From the NCBI RefSeq assembly GCF_025457605.1, contig NZ_JAMZFY010000001.1, positions 1,736,001 to 1,800,000 of the forward strand: DNA of 64,000 bases, given 5' to 3'. Source of the DNA: Haloarcula laminariae. Lineage in GTDB: Archaea > Halobacteriota > Halobacteria > Halobacteriales > Haloarculaceae. How positions within the stretch are numbered: position 1 is the first letter of the stretch; each line of letters begins with the position of its first letter. The notes under the pieces were generated by a model. It was given only the letters and a program-made list of their open reading frames with translations, did not search any database and was not told where the DNA came from. Below, piece after piece: positions 42,322 to 50,637 of this stretch. The position numbers and the translations under genes were made by a program.

Positions 42322-42548
42322 GCCGACGCACCTCCTCCAAAATCTGCAAGCCGGGTTTGTGGCTCCTCTTCCTCGAAGCGAGATTCCGGGTAGTTCGCAA
42401 GGAGTATAGAGTCGAACGCATCCCAGAATCCGATATCTTCGGGCTGGACACGTTCCCAGAAGCGGCCTTCTGCGAGTGCACGCTCTACACGGTTGTATTC
42501 CTCACGCTGCCAATCGTCGCGCTCGACGATGTGAGTCACGCCGACCAC
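42318..42548 (-). CDS. Tiny acidic accessory protein with a PIP-box-like tail
   Basis: A 76-residue frame beginning with GTG. WQREEYNRVERALAEGRFWERV is helical and charged. The C terminus reads QTRLADFGGG, which matches Q-x2-L-x2-F, a motif related to PCNA-interacting boxes and to the tail of DinB in this window. It is the first gene of the three-gene overlapping run and ends 101 bases from the tRNA-Trp 3' end. No family is recognised. The start codon is uncertain. Confidence 0.5.
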   Translation of the reverse strand: MVGVTHIVERDDWQREEYNRVERALAEGRFWERVQPEDIGFWDAFDSILLANYPESRFEEEEPQTRLADFGGGASA

Positions 42549-42648
42549 CCCGACCTATCAGAATTACTAGTATGAAATGCGGCGTTTCTGAAATTGCCGA
42601 AAACAGCGCCTACATGTCTGCTATCTTTAGAAAAGTTAAAGAACGGAA

Positions 42649-42828
42649 TGGGGTCGGAGGGATTTGAACCCCCGATCGGCTGATATCTCCAACCAGCGCC
42701 TCGGAACTCCAGAGGGTCATCGTCGCGAGTCGGTGATCAGCCGGTCGCTCAGTATATCAGCCCTCGGATGTCGTCCCTGGCGCGTGGCCTCTGGAGTCAG
42801 CCGCCTTCCCGGACTAGGCCACGACCCC
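42649..42828 (-). tRNA. trnW: tRNA-Trp (CCA) with 106-base intron
   Basis: The 5' exon (42791-42828) and 3' exon (42649-42684) form a complete cloverleaf. The acceptor GGGGTCG pairs with CGACCCC. The anticodon loop CTCCAGA gives CCA, and the T arm reads GGGGGTTCAAATCCC. The intron follows position 37, as in other haloarchaea. The discriminator base is A, and no CCA is encoded. A TTTACAACTAATC promoter-like box lies upstream at about 42846-42860. Confidence 0.95.
42685..42790 (-). ncRNA. Box C/D guide RNA in the tRNA-Trp intron
   Basis: The intron contains two antisense elements. CCTCTGGAGT (42706-42715) pairs with the anticodon-intron junction (42788-42797), and GGCTGATAT before a CTGA box pairs with the 3' splice region. 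In both, the fifth base upstream of the D-type box (CCGA variant and CTGA) pairs with C34 and U39 respectively. This is the known haloarchaeal pre-tRNA-Trp arrangement that guides 2'-O-methylation of these two bases. ACGATGA is a C'-like box. Confidence 0.85.
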
Positions 42829-42878
42829 GCACTCCGTCGTATGCCGATTAGTTGTAAAGGGATTTCGATTGTAGGACG

Positions 42879-43106
42879 CTAGTCCCGGTCGGTCTCGGAC
42901 CAGTCACACTCCTGGCACTTGTAGCCCGTGACGAACTCTAGCGCCGACGGCATGTACCCGACGGCGAGGACGTTCTCGCCACAGTCCGGGCAGTCTCGGT
43001 CGGCGTCTTCGATCGGCTCTGCGTCCATCACGCTCTCGCCTTCGATGAGTTCGGCGAGGCTCTCGGGGGTCTGCATGCGCCCCTGGACTACGCGGTTGTC
43101 AGCCAT
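42879..43106 (-). CDS. DUF5795 family small zinc-binding protein
   Basis: A 75-residue protein conserved in haloarchaea. NRVVQGRMQTPESLAELIEGESVM and the paired CPDCG and CQECDW motifs give a likely zinc ribbon. Function is unknown. It is upstream of tRNA-Trp in the same direction, 50 bases away. The TAG stop creates a CTAG. Confidence 0.82.
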   Translation of the reverse strand: MADNRVVQGRMQTPESLAELIEGESVMDAEPIEDADRDCPDCGENVLAVGYMPSALEFVTGYKCQECDWSETDRD

Positions 43107-43228
43107 ACCGGACAGCGGAGCGTCGGCCGCCTAAAGCTTCCCCTCCGGGCCGGGATGAGAGAGTCCGTAACTTCACCTGTGGCGTTGGCTGGACGGCGTG
43201 GTTGTGAGGTTCCCGCTGTGATCAGTCT

Positions 43229-43263
43229 CGGTGTAGTCGACGCGTACATCCTCGACTACACCG
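43229..43263. terminator. 12-bp perfect hairpin downstream of the DUF5794 gene
   Basis: CGGTGTAGTCGA (43229-43240) and TCGACTACACCG (43252-43263) are perfect inverted repeats around an 11-base loop. It lies about 95 bases beyond the stop of the minus-strand DUF5794 gene and 120 bases upstream of the DUF5795 gene. It is not followed by a clear T-run, so it may be a terminator, an mRNA stability element or part of an unannotated RNA. Confidence 0.4.
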
Positions 43264-43355
43264 TGTTCGTATAATCAGGCGGGCATCCCTTTCCAACGGC
43301 TACGCCGGTGGGGGCAACGATAGCCGTGAGTCGCCCGTAGCCACGACGAGCCGTC

Positions 43356-44243
43356 CTAGAGCCACGGGGCGCGTTCCTGGTCGGGGTCGTACTCCACGGC
43401 GGCGCCGTCGTCGGTGCGCTCGTCGGCCGCGACACCCTGCGATGCGCCGCCGTCGGAGAAGGCGGCGGTCAGGTCGACGCTGTCGGGGTGGTACTCCTGG
43501 TGTCGCTCGCGGGCGTTCTCCGGGTCGAACGAGAGCAGTGCGGTAACGCCGAGGACGGCCAGCGCGACCGGGGCCTCGGTCGGGAGGAGGCCGAGCACGG
43601 AGAGCGCGAGCACGCCCAGTGCGACGGCGCTGCCGAACCGAAAGCGGTCGATGTCCACGGCGTTGCGCAGCCACGGGCTGGCGAGCGCGACGACGAGCGC
43701 GAACCCGACGCCGATGCCGGCGGTCCCGGCGGCCCGAGCGAGCATTTCGGGGTCGGCATCGACGACCAGCGTTGCGCCGGCAGGGTCTATGCTTGCCAGG
43801 AGACCGAGACCGACGATGACGGCGGGCCGGGGAAGCAACTCACCGATGCGGGCGCTTGCGGTCTGGGCCGCGATAGCCATGATGACGATACCGGCAAAGC
43901 GCTCGAACGTGGCGAGGCGGACGACGCCGGCTATCGTCGGTGCGATGGCCGCTTCGAGTATCGCCACCGGAATCAACACGGCGCCGATGAGCAACACTAC
44001 CTTGGCCTGCTGACGGGGCGAACCGTCCATCTCCGCGAGGACGACGGCGACCATCGCGGAGCCGCCAAACACGAGCAGACCCACTTCGAGCATGCCGGAC
44101 CACGTCGTGAGCGCACCCGCGAGGACGAGGACGGGGAAGATACCGTCCACGAGAGGTAGTCCCATGACCGTCGCGAGCAGTCGGCCGCCGCGACCGACCT
44201 GCCGCTCTATGTCGAGGGCGACCGGGTGTCTGGAGCTACTCAT
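43356..44243 (-). CDS. DUF5794 family membrane protein
   Basis: A 295-residue protein with about seven or eight hydrophobic helices between residues 25 and 235, then an acidic soluble tail (HQEYHPDSVDLTAAF to the end). RLLATVMGLPLVDGIFPVLV near the N terminus and VLAEMDGSPRQQ are features of the haloarchaeal DUF5794 family, of unknown function. It diverges from guaB across 410 bases. Confidence 0.78.
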   Translation of the reverse strand: MSSSRHPVALDIERQVGRGGRLLATVMGLPLVDGIFPVLVLAGALTTWSGMLEVGLLVFGGSAMVAVVLAEMDGSPRQQAKVVLLIGAVLIPVAILEAAIAPTIAGVVRLATFERFAGIVIMAIAAQTASARIGELLPRPAVIVGLGLLASIDPAGATLVVDADPEMLARAAGTAGIGVGFALVVALASPWLRNAVDIDRFRFGSAVALGVLALSVLGLLPTEAPVALAVLGVTALLSFDPENARERHQEYHPDSVDLTAAFSDGGASQGVAADERTDDGAAVEYDPDQERAPWL

Positions 44244-44653
44244 CGACGACTAGGGATGGGGATACCCCGATTCCCCGGCAGTGGCTGCTGCGTCGTCGGT
44301 ACTGGCGGACTGCCAGTTCCGCTTCCCAAAGCCCACCGAAAATGTGTTTGCCGACGCCGTGGCACGCGCGGTTTGCCGGTCGGTGTGGTCGCTGGTGGAA
44401 TGGGAGCAGCGCATGTCTATAATTAACTTTCTAGAGAGTATAAGCGTTGTGTGAGAATCGGGACCACACGACGGGAAACGTCTGATTTACCGCTCGGTAA
44501 TTGGACGAGCGTAGCAGATTGTCGTAATTTGGGAACGAATCGCATGCTATCAGCGGCGGTTTCCGGGCCCGCGTACAGAGTCACGGCATGCGAGTCTACC
44601 ACAGTGCATACGAGTCTCGCAACGTTTTTTGCCGACGGTCATGGACGACTTAC
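44244..44653. other. Divergent intergenic region between DUF5794 and guaB genes
   Basis: A 410-base gap. An AT-rich patch at about 44418-44455 (TATAATTAACTTT and GAGTATAAGCG) could hold promoters for both directions, which would give guaB a leader of about 180 bases. Several open frames are present, but their codon use is not gene-like. No RNA gene or repeat was recognised. Confidence 0.45.
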
Positions 44654-46138
44654 ATGGCGAACGATTCCGAGCCCTTCTCCGAGAAACTCCGCGTTCCGGA
44701 GTCGCTGACATTCGACGACGTACTGCTGCGACCGAAAGAGTCCCGTGTCGAACCTGACGAGGCCGACACCGCGACGCGTGTCTCGAAGAACGTCGATTTG
44801 AACGTGCCCGTGCTCACAGCCGCGATGGACACCGTCACCGAGAGTGACATGGCCATCGCGATGGCCCGCCAGGGCGGGCTGGGCGTCCTCCACCGCAACA
44901 TGGACGACGACGAGATGGCCAACGAAATCGAGCGCGTCAAGCGCTACGACGAGCTCATCATCCGCGACGTGGTAACGGCCCACCCCGAACAGACCGTCCG
45001 GGAGGTCGACCGGATGATGGACCGCAAGGGCGTCTCCGGTGCTCCGGTCGTCGACGACGAGACCGGGGAGGTTCTGGGTATCATCTCCGGGACCGACATC
45101 CGACCGTACCTCGAAGTCGGCGAGTCCGACGCGGTCACCGAGGCGATGACCGACGAGGTCATCACCGCCTCGGAAGACGTGACCCCGCGGGAAGCGCTCG
45201 AACTGATGTACGACCACAAGATAGAGCGCGTCCCCATCGTCGACGAGGAGAACCGACTGGCCGGGCTCATCACGATGCGTGGCGTCCTCAAGCGGCGTGA
45301 GTACGACGACGCCGCCCGCGACCCTGACGGTCACCTCCGCGTCGGCGCCGCCGTCGGCCCGTTCGAGGTCGACCGCGCCGAGACCGCCGACGAGGCGGGC
45401 GCGGACGTCCTCTTTATCGACTGTGCGCACGCCCACAACGCGAACGTCATCGACAGCGCCCGGGAAATCAAGGAGACTGTCGAGGCCGACGTCGTCGTCG
45501 GTAACGTCGGCACCAGCGAGGCCGCCGAGGCCGTCGTCGACTTCGCCGACGGCGTGAAAGTCGGTATCGGGCCGGGCTCTATCTGTACCACCCGCGTCGT
45601 CACCGGCGCCGGCATGCCCCAGATAACGGCCGTCGCCCAGGTCGCCGACGTGGCCAGCCAGCACGACGTGCCCGTCATCGCCGACGGCGGTATCCGGTAC
45701 TCCGGCGACGCCATCAAGGCCATCGCGGCCGGCGCGGACGCGGTGATGCTCGGCTCGTACTTCGCCGGCACGGACGAAGCTCCCGGCCGGGTCATCCAGA
45801 TGAACGGCAAGAAGTACAAGCAGTACCGCGGCATGGGCTCCGTCGGCGCGATGAACGAGGGCGGCGGCGAGCGCTACCTCAAGGAGGACGACGAGGACGA
45901 GGACTACGTCCCCGAGGGCGTCGAAGCCGCGACGCCGTACAAGGGGTCGCTGGCCTCCGAACTCCACCAGCTCGTCGGCGGGATGCAGTCGGGCATGGGC
46001 TACGTCGGCGCCGAGACCATCCCCGAGTTCAAGGAGCGCTCGGAGTTCGTCCGCGTCTCCGCGGCCGGCCAGCAGGAGAGCCACCCCCACGACGTGATGA
46101 TCACGGACGAGGCGCCCAACTACAGCCCCGACAGCTAA
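44654..46138 (+). CDS. guaB: IMP dehydrogenase
   Basis: A 494-residue enzyme, the first committed step to [12 protein letters not shown] starts the barrel. Two CBS domains (about 100-215) interrupt it. [15 protein letters not shown] holds the catalytic Cys loop, followed by [11 protein letters not shown], and the flap with [10 protein letters not shown]. The ATG at 44654 is chosen over a 22-residue extension because it starts the conserved N terminus directly. Together with purF at the window end it belongs to purine synthesis, though the two are not linked. Confidence 0.97.
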   Translation: MANDSEPFSEKLRVPESLTFDDVLLRPKESRVEPDEADTATRVSKNVDLNVPVLTAAMDTVTESDMAIAMARQGGLGVLHRNMDDDEMANEIERVKRYDELIIRDVVTAHPEQTVREVDRMMDRKGVSGAPVVDDETGEVLGIISGTDIRPYLEVGESDAVTEAMTDEVITASEDVTPREALELMYDHKIERVPIVDEENRLAGLITMRGVLKRREYDDAARDPDGHLRVGAAVGPFEVDRAETADEAGADVLFIDCAHAHNANVIDSAREIKETVEADVVVGNVGTSEAAEAVVDFADGVKVGIGPGSICTTRVVTGAGMPQITAVAQVADVASQHDVPVIADGGIRYSGDAIKAIAAGADAVMLGSYFAGTDEAPGRVIQMNGKKYKQYRGMGSVGAMNEGGGERYLKEDDEDEDYVPEGVEAATPYKGSLASELHQLVGGMQSGMGYVGAETIPEFKERSEFVRVSAAGQQESHPHDVMITDEAPNYSPDS

Positions 46139-46242
46139 CTGACGGGCGGCCGGCTCCAGACGTAGAGCTCCGTCTGCGGGCGGGCGCGTCCAGAGAACGC
46201 CGGAGAGTGCGAAACACGGTACGACACAGGAGAGTCAGAGAG

Positions 46243-46680
46243 ATGACCTCGTATGAAACACACGTGGGCGGGAACGCGTCCGTCGGTGAGATGGCCCGAG
46301 CGGTCCGCCGAGCGGTCTTCATCGAGGAGCAAGGCGTCGACGAAGCCGACGAGATGGACGAGAAGGACGAGGTCGCGACCCACGTCGTCATCACCGACGA
46401 CGGCGAGCCGGTCGCGACGGCGCGGTTCCGCCTCGTCGAAGCGACGACCGTCCGAATCGAACGCGTCGCCGTTCTCGACGCCTACCGCGGTGAGGGGTTG
46501 GGCACGGAAGTGATGGATATCGCCGAATCGAGGGCCCGCGAGCGGGGCGCAACATCGGCGTTCCTGCACGGCCAGCTGCGGGTCGCGGCGTTCTACGAGC
46601 GACTCGGCTACGAAACGGACGGCGAGCAGTTCGAGGAGGCCGGCATCCCGCACGTCGAGATGGTCAAGTCACTCGACTGA
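46243..46680 (+). CDS. GNAT family N-acetyltransferase (ElaA/YjcF-like)
   Basis: A 145-residue acetyltransferase. VRRAVFIEEQGV, VATARFRLVE, the acetyl-CoA loop AVLDAYRGEGLGTEVM, FLHGQLRVAAFYERLGY and a C-terminal AGIPHVEM are typical of the YjcF/ElaA subgroup. The ATG at 46243 gives the family's N terminus. The substrate is unknown. It lies 104 bases after guaB and may have its own promoter. Confidence 0.86.
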   Translation: MTSYETHVGGNASVGEMARAVRRAVFIEEQGVDEADEMDEKDEVATHVVITDDGEPVATARFRLVEATTVRIERVAVLDAYRGEGLGTEVMDIAESRARERGATSAFLHGQLRVAAFYERLGYETDGEQFEEAGIPHVEMVKSLD

Positions 46681-46911
46681 GCGCGTGTCGGGTCTGCTGG
46701 GCGCCAGTCGGAAGCAGGTCGGACGGGATTCGAACGACCGTGAAGTGACTGCTCCCCATAAGCAAACCGCTCCACAGCAGCATCGCCACTCGCAGTTTTC
46801 GAAGCAGGGGGCCGAAGGGATTTGAACCACGGTCGGAGCGAGGCTCCTCCCTGATTCAAACCTTTCCGCCCAGTTCAGTCCACGTCACACCGCGTTCGAC
46901 AGGACGTTGTA
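46681..46911 (-). repeat. Two tRNA-3'-end-like fragments upstream of tRNA-Lys
   Basis: Minus-strand GTTCGAATCCCGTCCGACC (about 46714-46736) and GGTTCAAATCCCTTCGGCCCC (about 46808-46831) look like T-arm plus acceptor 3' halves of tRNAs. Neither has a matching 5' half or anticodon arm close by. They resemble fragments left by elements that integrate at tRNA 3' ends. The assignment is by eye and low in certainty. Confidence 0.35.
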
Positions 46912-46985
46912 CGGGCCGGAAGGGATTTGAACCCTCGACCGACGGCTTAAGAGGCCGTCGCTCTGCCAGACTGAGCTACCGGCCC
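46912..46985 (-). tRNA. trnK: tRNA-Lys (CTT)
   Basis: A 74-base intron-less cloverleaf. Acceptor GGGCCGG pairs with CCGGCCC. The D arm is AGCTCAGTCTGGCAGAGC-like, the anticodon stem ACGGC/GCCGT encloses the loop CTCTTAA (anticodon CTT, Lys), and the T arm is GAGGGTTCAAATCCCTT. No CCA is encoded; the discriminator is G. Confidence 0.95.
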
Positions 46986-47091
46986 TGCGTATCTTGGTTA
47001 CGGAGGGGTTTGTATATACGTTTCCTTTCGGTTGCCCGACGGCGGGACGACGGTGGCCGGGAACCGGCGACCGGCCACTTGCGTCGGCAGT

Positions 47092-48120
47092 TCAGATGCC
47101 GTACTCGAGCGTGTCTCGGGTCCCGGTTACCGTGGCCGTGTTGCCGTCGGTGCTGACGGTGAGGTCGTCGAGGTTGGACAGCGAGCCGTTACCGGTGTCG
47201 TTTGCCTCGATCCACTCCTGGATGTCGCCTTCGTTCACGTCGCCCTCGCTGTCGTAGACGAAGACGTACTGCGACTCGGTCGTGTCGCCGTTGATGGAGT
47301 CGGCCTGGCCCTGGGCGACGACGCCATCGAACCGACCCGCGGAGATGTTCTCGTCGGCGCCGTTGTCGGAACCGATTTCGTTCGCTCGGACGGTGAAGGT
47401 GACCCGAACGCCGTTGTTGAGCGTGTCGGTGAGCGTGCTGAACGTGTCGTTGCTGTCCACGTATCGGTCCGTGCCCTCCGTGCCGGCGTCGATCATTCCC
47501 TCGACGACATCGGGGGCGGAGACCGGGGAGGCCTCGTTCGTGGCGTTCGGGGCTCGCTGTGCCTCGATGATGGTGCCGTCGCCGACAGCGATGGCGTTCG
47601 GCGATTCTTCGGGCTCTGCCTGGACGTATATCTCGTAGTCGTTGTACGTGGAGTCGGACTCGTACTGTGTGCTGCCGCTGTTTCCGGAACTGCTACCGAA
47701 GCCAGACGGCGTCGGCGTAGCGACCGCCTCGGCAGTGAGCTCGGACTTGACCGCCTCGGTGTCGAACGAGCCCGTGATAACGCGGCCGTCCGGGAGATTC
47801 AGCTCCATCGAGACGTCTTCGACGTTGATGCCGAGGTCGGGGTAGCTATTGCCCTTCGCGCTCAGCACGGCAATCTCGCTGAGGTTATCGCTGTTCGAGA
47901 AGAGGTTCGTGTAGCTGTTGGCCGAACCGGTGATGCCCTCGCGGTCGCTCTTGAACGTGTCAGGCGCATACACCCAGTTCGTGTAGCTGCCGAGGCCGCC
48001 GCCTCCGCCCGGGATGAGGTCCTGAACCGCACTACATCCCGAGAGGCTCCCGACGGCGCCGAGCGCGGCCGTCCCTGCTCCCACCCGCAGCAACTTGCGT
48101 CGTGTAATCTTTTCAGACAT
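47092..48120 (-). CDS. Tat-exported lipoprotein, unknown
   Basis: A 342-residue protein. TRRKLLRVGAG is a twin-arginine signal, and SLSGC (C29) is a lipobox, so it should be exported folded by Tat and lipid-anchored on the cell surface. A glycine run and a Ser/Gly/Asn-rich, acidic, probably beta-rich domain follow. No enzymatic motif is visible. The ATG at 48120 is chosen because it starts the signal peptide. CACTATAAGAATG lies about 23-35 bases upstream as promoter. Confidence 0.82.
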   Translation of the reverse strand: MSEKITRRKLLRVGAGTAALGAVGSLSGCSAVQDLIPGGGGGLGSYTNWVYAPDTFKSDREGITGSANSYTNLFSNSDNLSEIAVLSAKGNSYPDLGINVEDVSMELNLPDGRVITGSFDTEAVKSELTAEAVATPTPSGFGSSSGNSGSTQYESDSTYNDYEIYVQAEPEESPNAIAVGDGTIIEAQRAPNATNEASPVSAPDVVEGMIDAGTEGTDRYVDSNDTFSTLTDTLNNGVRVTFTVRANEIGSDNGADENISAGRFDGVVAQGQADSINGDTTESQYVFVYDSEGDVNEGDIQEWIEANDTGNGSLSNLDDLTVSTDGNTATVTGTRDTLEYGI

Positions 48121-48255
48121 TATCAACTCTTGTTCGGTTACATTCTTATAGTGTTTACTACTCTCCCTAATTACACCGGATAGGAGCGAATTACTACGGG
48201 TCGGTCCGGACAAATCGACGTTAGGGCGCTCATCGAAATCGGACAGGAGACGGTG

Positions 48256-48264
48256 TAATATAAG
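48256..48264 (+). promoter_or_regulatory. TATA box of the TrkA-N/DHH gene
   Basis: TAATATAAG is centred 30 bases upstream of the ATG at 48290. This decides between several nearby in-frame starts and predicts a leaderless mRNA. Confidence 0.55.
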
Positions 48265-48289
48265 TGTGTCCCGACCTCACCCCTTCTCA

Positions 48290-49744
48290 ATGAGTGCTGC
48301 CAGTGGCATTACGATGGCGTCGATGTCGACCTACGCCATCCTGGGCTGTGGGAGCGTGGGACACGCTGTGGCGGAGGAACTCGTAGACGAGGGGAAGGAC
48401 GTGCTTATTCTGGACGCCGACGAGGGGCGCGTCGAGGCGCTCCGTGACCAGGACCTCAACGCCCAGCACGGCGACATCTCCGACGAACACGTGGCAGAGA
48501 CGGTCGGGGACCGGGACGTCATTCTCATCATGTCCTCGGACGTGACCGCAAACGCGGAGGCGGTGCGTAATATCCGTGCGGCCGACGGCGAGCAGTTCAT
48601 CGTCGCCCGTGCGGACGACCCCGTCTCGGCCGACGAACTGACCGAACTGGGCGCCGACGTCGTCATCAACCCCTCGGCGGTCATCGCTGACTCGGCGCTG
48701 CGAGCCCTGGAGACCGGCGAACTGGAGTACAAGGCCTCCCAGCTCGGCGACGTCATCGACGCCACCGAGGAGCGGATGGCGATTCTCGTCCACCGCTCGC
48801 CGGACCCGGACTCCATCGCCTCGGCGGCCGCCCTGCGGGCCATCGCGGAGAGCCGGGACGTCGAGGCCGACATCGTCTACGAGGGCGAAATCGGCCACCA
48901 GGAGAACCGGGCGTTCGTGAACCTGCTCGGCATCGAACTGACCTCCCGCGAGGAGGTCGACCTGGACGAGTTCGACACGTTCGCGCTGGTCGACGTGGCG
49001 AAAGGCGGCGAGCTGAGCGTCGACGACATCGACATCATCATCGACCACTACGAGCACGACGAGGAGTACGACGCCGCCTTCTCGGATATCCGACCGAACG
49101 TCTCGGCCACCTCGACCATCCTCACGAAGTACATCCAGGAGCTGGACCTCACGCTCGACCAGACGGTCGCCACGGCGCTGCTGTACGGGATTCGGGCCGA
49201 GACGCTGGACTTCAAACGAGACACGACCCCGGCGGACCTGACCGCCGCCGCCTACCTCTATCCCTTCGCCGACCACGACACCCTGGAACAGGTCGAGTCG
49301 CCGTCGATGAGCCCGGAGACGCTGGACGTCCTCGCCGAGGCCATCCGGAACCGCGAGGTCCAGGGGAGCCACCTCGTCTCGAACGCGGGGTTCATCCGCG
49401 ACCGTGACGCCCTGTCGCAAGCGGCCCAGCACCTCCTCAATTTGGAGGGCATCACCACGACTGCGGTGTTCGCCATCGCCGACGATACCATCTATCTGGC
49501 CGCCCGGTCGAAGGACATCCGGATGAACATCGGCAAGGTGCTCGCGGACGCCTTCGGCGAGATGGGCGAGACCGCGGGCCACTCGACGGACGCGAGCGTC
49601 GAGATTCCGCTGGGCATCTTCACCGGGCTCGACACCTCCGACGACAACCGCGACACGCTGCTAGAGCTGACCGAGGAAGCCGTGAAAGGAAAACTGTTCG
49701 AGGCGATGGGCGTCGACAGCGGCGAAGGGTCGAACGGGAACTAG
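48290..49744 (+). CDS. TrkA-N/DHH-DHHA1 phosphoesterase (c-di-AMP phosphodiesterase candidate)
   Basis: A 484-residue soluble protein. An RCK/TrkA-N Rossmann domain (about 15-125, with AILGCGSVGHAVA) is fused to a DHH domain (SPDPDSIASAAAL, VDVAKGG, IDHYEHDE) and a C-terminal DHHA1 domain. DHH-DHHA1 proteins of the GdpP type degrade c-di-AMP, a nucleotide that haloarchaea make. RCK-N domains sense nucleotides in K+ transport. The third DHH residue is Tyr here (DHY). The ATG at 48290 fits the TATA spacing. Its stop shares a CTAG with the PRC-barrel gene. Confidence 0.82.
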   Translation: MSAASGITMASMSTYAILGCGSVGHAVAEELVDEGKDVLILDADEGRVEALRDQDLNAQHGDISDEHVAETVGDRDVILIMSSDVTANAEAVRNIRAADGEQFIVARADDPVSADELTELGADVVINPSAVIADSALRALETGELEYKASQLGDVIDATEERMAILVHRSPDPDSIASAAALRAIAESRDVEADIVYEGEIGHQENRAFVNLLGIELTSREEVDLDEFDTFALVDVAKGGELSVDDIDIIIDHYEHDEEYDAAFSDIRPNVSATSTILTKYIQELDLTLDQTVATALLYGIRAETLDFKRDTTPADLTAAAYLYPFADHDTLEQVESPSMSPETLDVLAEAIRNREVQGSHLVSNAGFIRDRDALSQAAQHLLNLEGITTTAVFAIADDTIYLAARSKDIRMNIGKVLADAFGEMGETAGHSTDASVEIPLGIFTGLDTSDDNRDTLLELTEEAVKGKLFEAMGVDSGEGSNGN

Positions 49745-50046
49745 GCCGGGACCTCTTCTTCGTCGGTCTCCTCGTCGGCCTGGTGGAGCCGTTCCACGAT
49801 TTCGTTGACGATGACCACGTCGCCGACGGCCTGTACCCACCGATACGGGATGATGGCCCCGCGAGCGCTCCCCGTCTCGGCGTCGAACAGTTCGGTGTTC
49901 AGCTGGTGAAGCGCCAGCCCGGTGACCGTCTGTCGGTCCAGGTCGAGCCGGATATCTTCGACTTCGCCGACGAAGACCCCGTTTTTCGAATAGACTTCCC
50001 GACCCACCAGCGTCGTAATCTCCTGAGGAATCTTCTCAGTTTCCAT
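49741..50046 (-). CDS. PRC-barrel domain protein (CdpB-like)
   Basis: A 101-residue protein with a single PRC barrel (TTLVGREVYSKNGVFVGEVEDIRLDLD and PYRWVQAVGDVVIVNEIV) and an acidic tail. Small haloarchaeal PRC-barrel proteins, CdpB1 and CdpB2, assemble with SepF at the division site. This gene may be one of them, judged by size and its position beside the DHH gene, but I cannot confirm which. It overlaps the convergent DHH gene stop by four bases. Confidence 0.8.
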   Translation of the reverse strand: METEKIPQEITTLVGREVYSKNGVFVGEVEDIRLDLDRQTVTGLALHQLNTELFDAETGSARGAIIPYRWVQAVGDVVIVNEIVERLHQADEETDEEEVPA

Positions 50047-50167
50047 ACCGCTCCAGAGTACCGGGCGGGTATTAAATGTTCATTGCGCGTCAGACGGACG
50101 TCTTCGGTCGTGACCTTGAGTATCCGGGAGCCGGGGGTTTTTCACTGCGCCGCCCAATAGCCGGCCG

Positions 50168-50608
50168 ATGCCAGAGGTCAGCGTCGCCGTCGATATCCCG
50201 GCCGCTCCCGAGACCGTCTGGGCGGTGTTGACCGACACCGAGGCGTACCCGCAGTGGAACACGCTGCTGTCGGTCAGTGGCAAGTACGCGGTCGGCGAAA
50301 CCGTCACCGCTCGGCTCTCGATTCCGGGGCTTCCGACCGTCCCCATCTCGCCGGAAATCGTCGCCGTCGAGCCCGGCCGGGTGCTGCGCTGGCGCTCGCG
50401 GTTGTTCGGAATCGAGGCCGAGCACGCGTTCCTGCTCGAACCGCTCGAAGACGGGCAAACGCGGTTCGTCCAGCGTGAACAGTTCAGCGGGGCGATGGCC
50501 GGGCCGGTCGTCAGCCGGTTCGAGCGGCGAATCCGCCGCGGGTTCGAGCAGATGAACGTGGGCCTGCGCCGCCGGGCCGTCGCGCTCCGTGACGGGGAAC
50601 TGCGGTAG
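50168..50608 (+). CDS. SRPBCC family protein
   Basis: A 146-residue START/Bet v 1-fold protein. VSVAVDIPAAPETVWAVLTDTEAYPQWNTLL and RWRSRLFGIEAEHAFLLEPLEDGQTRFVQREQF are typical of the polyketide-cyclase-like SRPBCC group, which binds hydrophobic ligands. The ligand is unknown. It diverges from the PRC-barrel gene and converges on the DUF7504 gene with 29 bases between. Confidence 0.85.
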   Translation: MPEVSVAVDIPAAPETVWAVLTDTEAYPQWNTLLSVSGKYAVGETVTARLSIPGLPTVPISPEIVAVEPGRVLRWRSRLFGIEAEHAFLLEPLEDGQTRFVQREQFSGAMAGPVVSRFERRIRRGFEQMNVGLRRRAVALRDGELR

Positions 50609-50637
50609 GGAGGTATCGCCTCCGGGCGGAGAAAGGC

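Noticed and set aside
42600-42700. Possible attachment-site duplication of the tRNA-Trp 3' end marking an integrated element.
   Set aside because: No second copy of the tRNA 3' end was found on the accessory side down to the pilin gene, and there is no integrase gene.
44588-44653. 22-residue N-terminal extension of IMP dehydrogenase.
   Set aside because: The added residues are not enzyme-like, and the ATG at 44654 begins the conserved N terminus.
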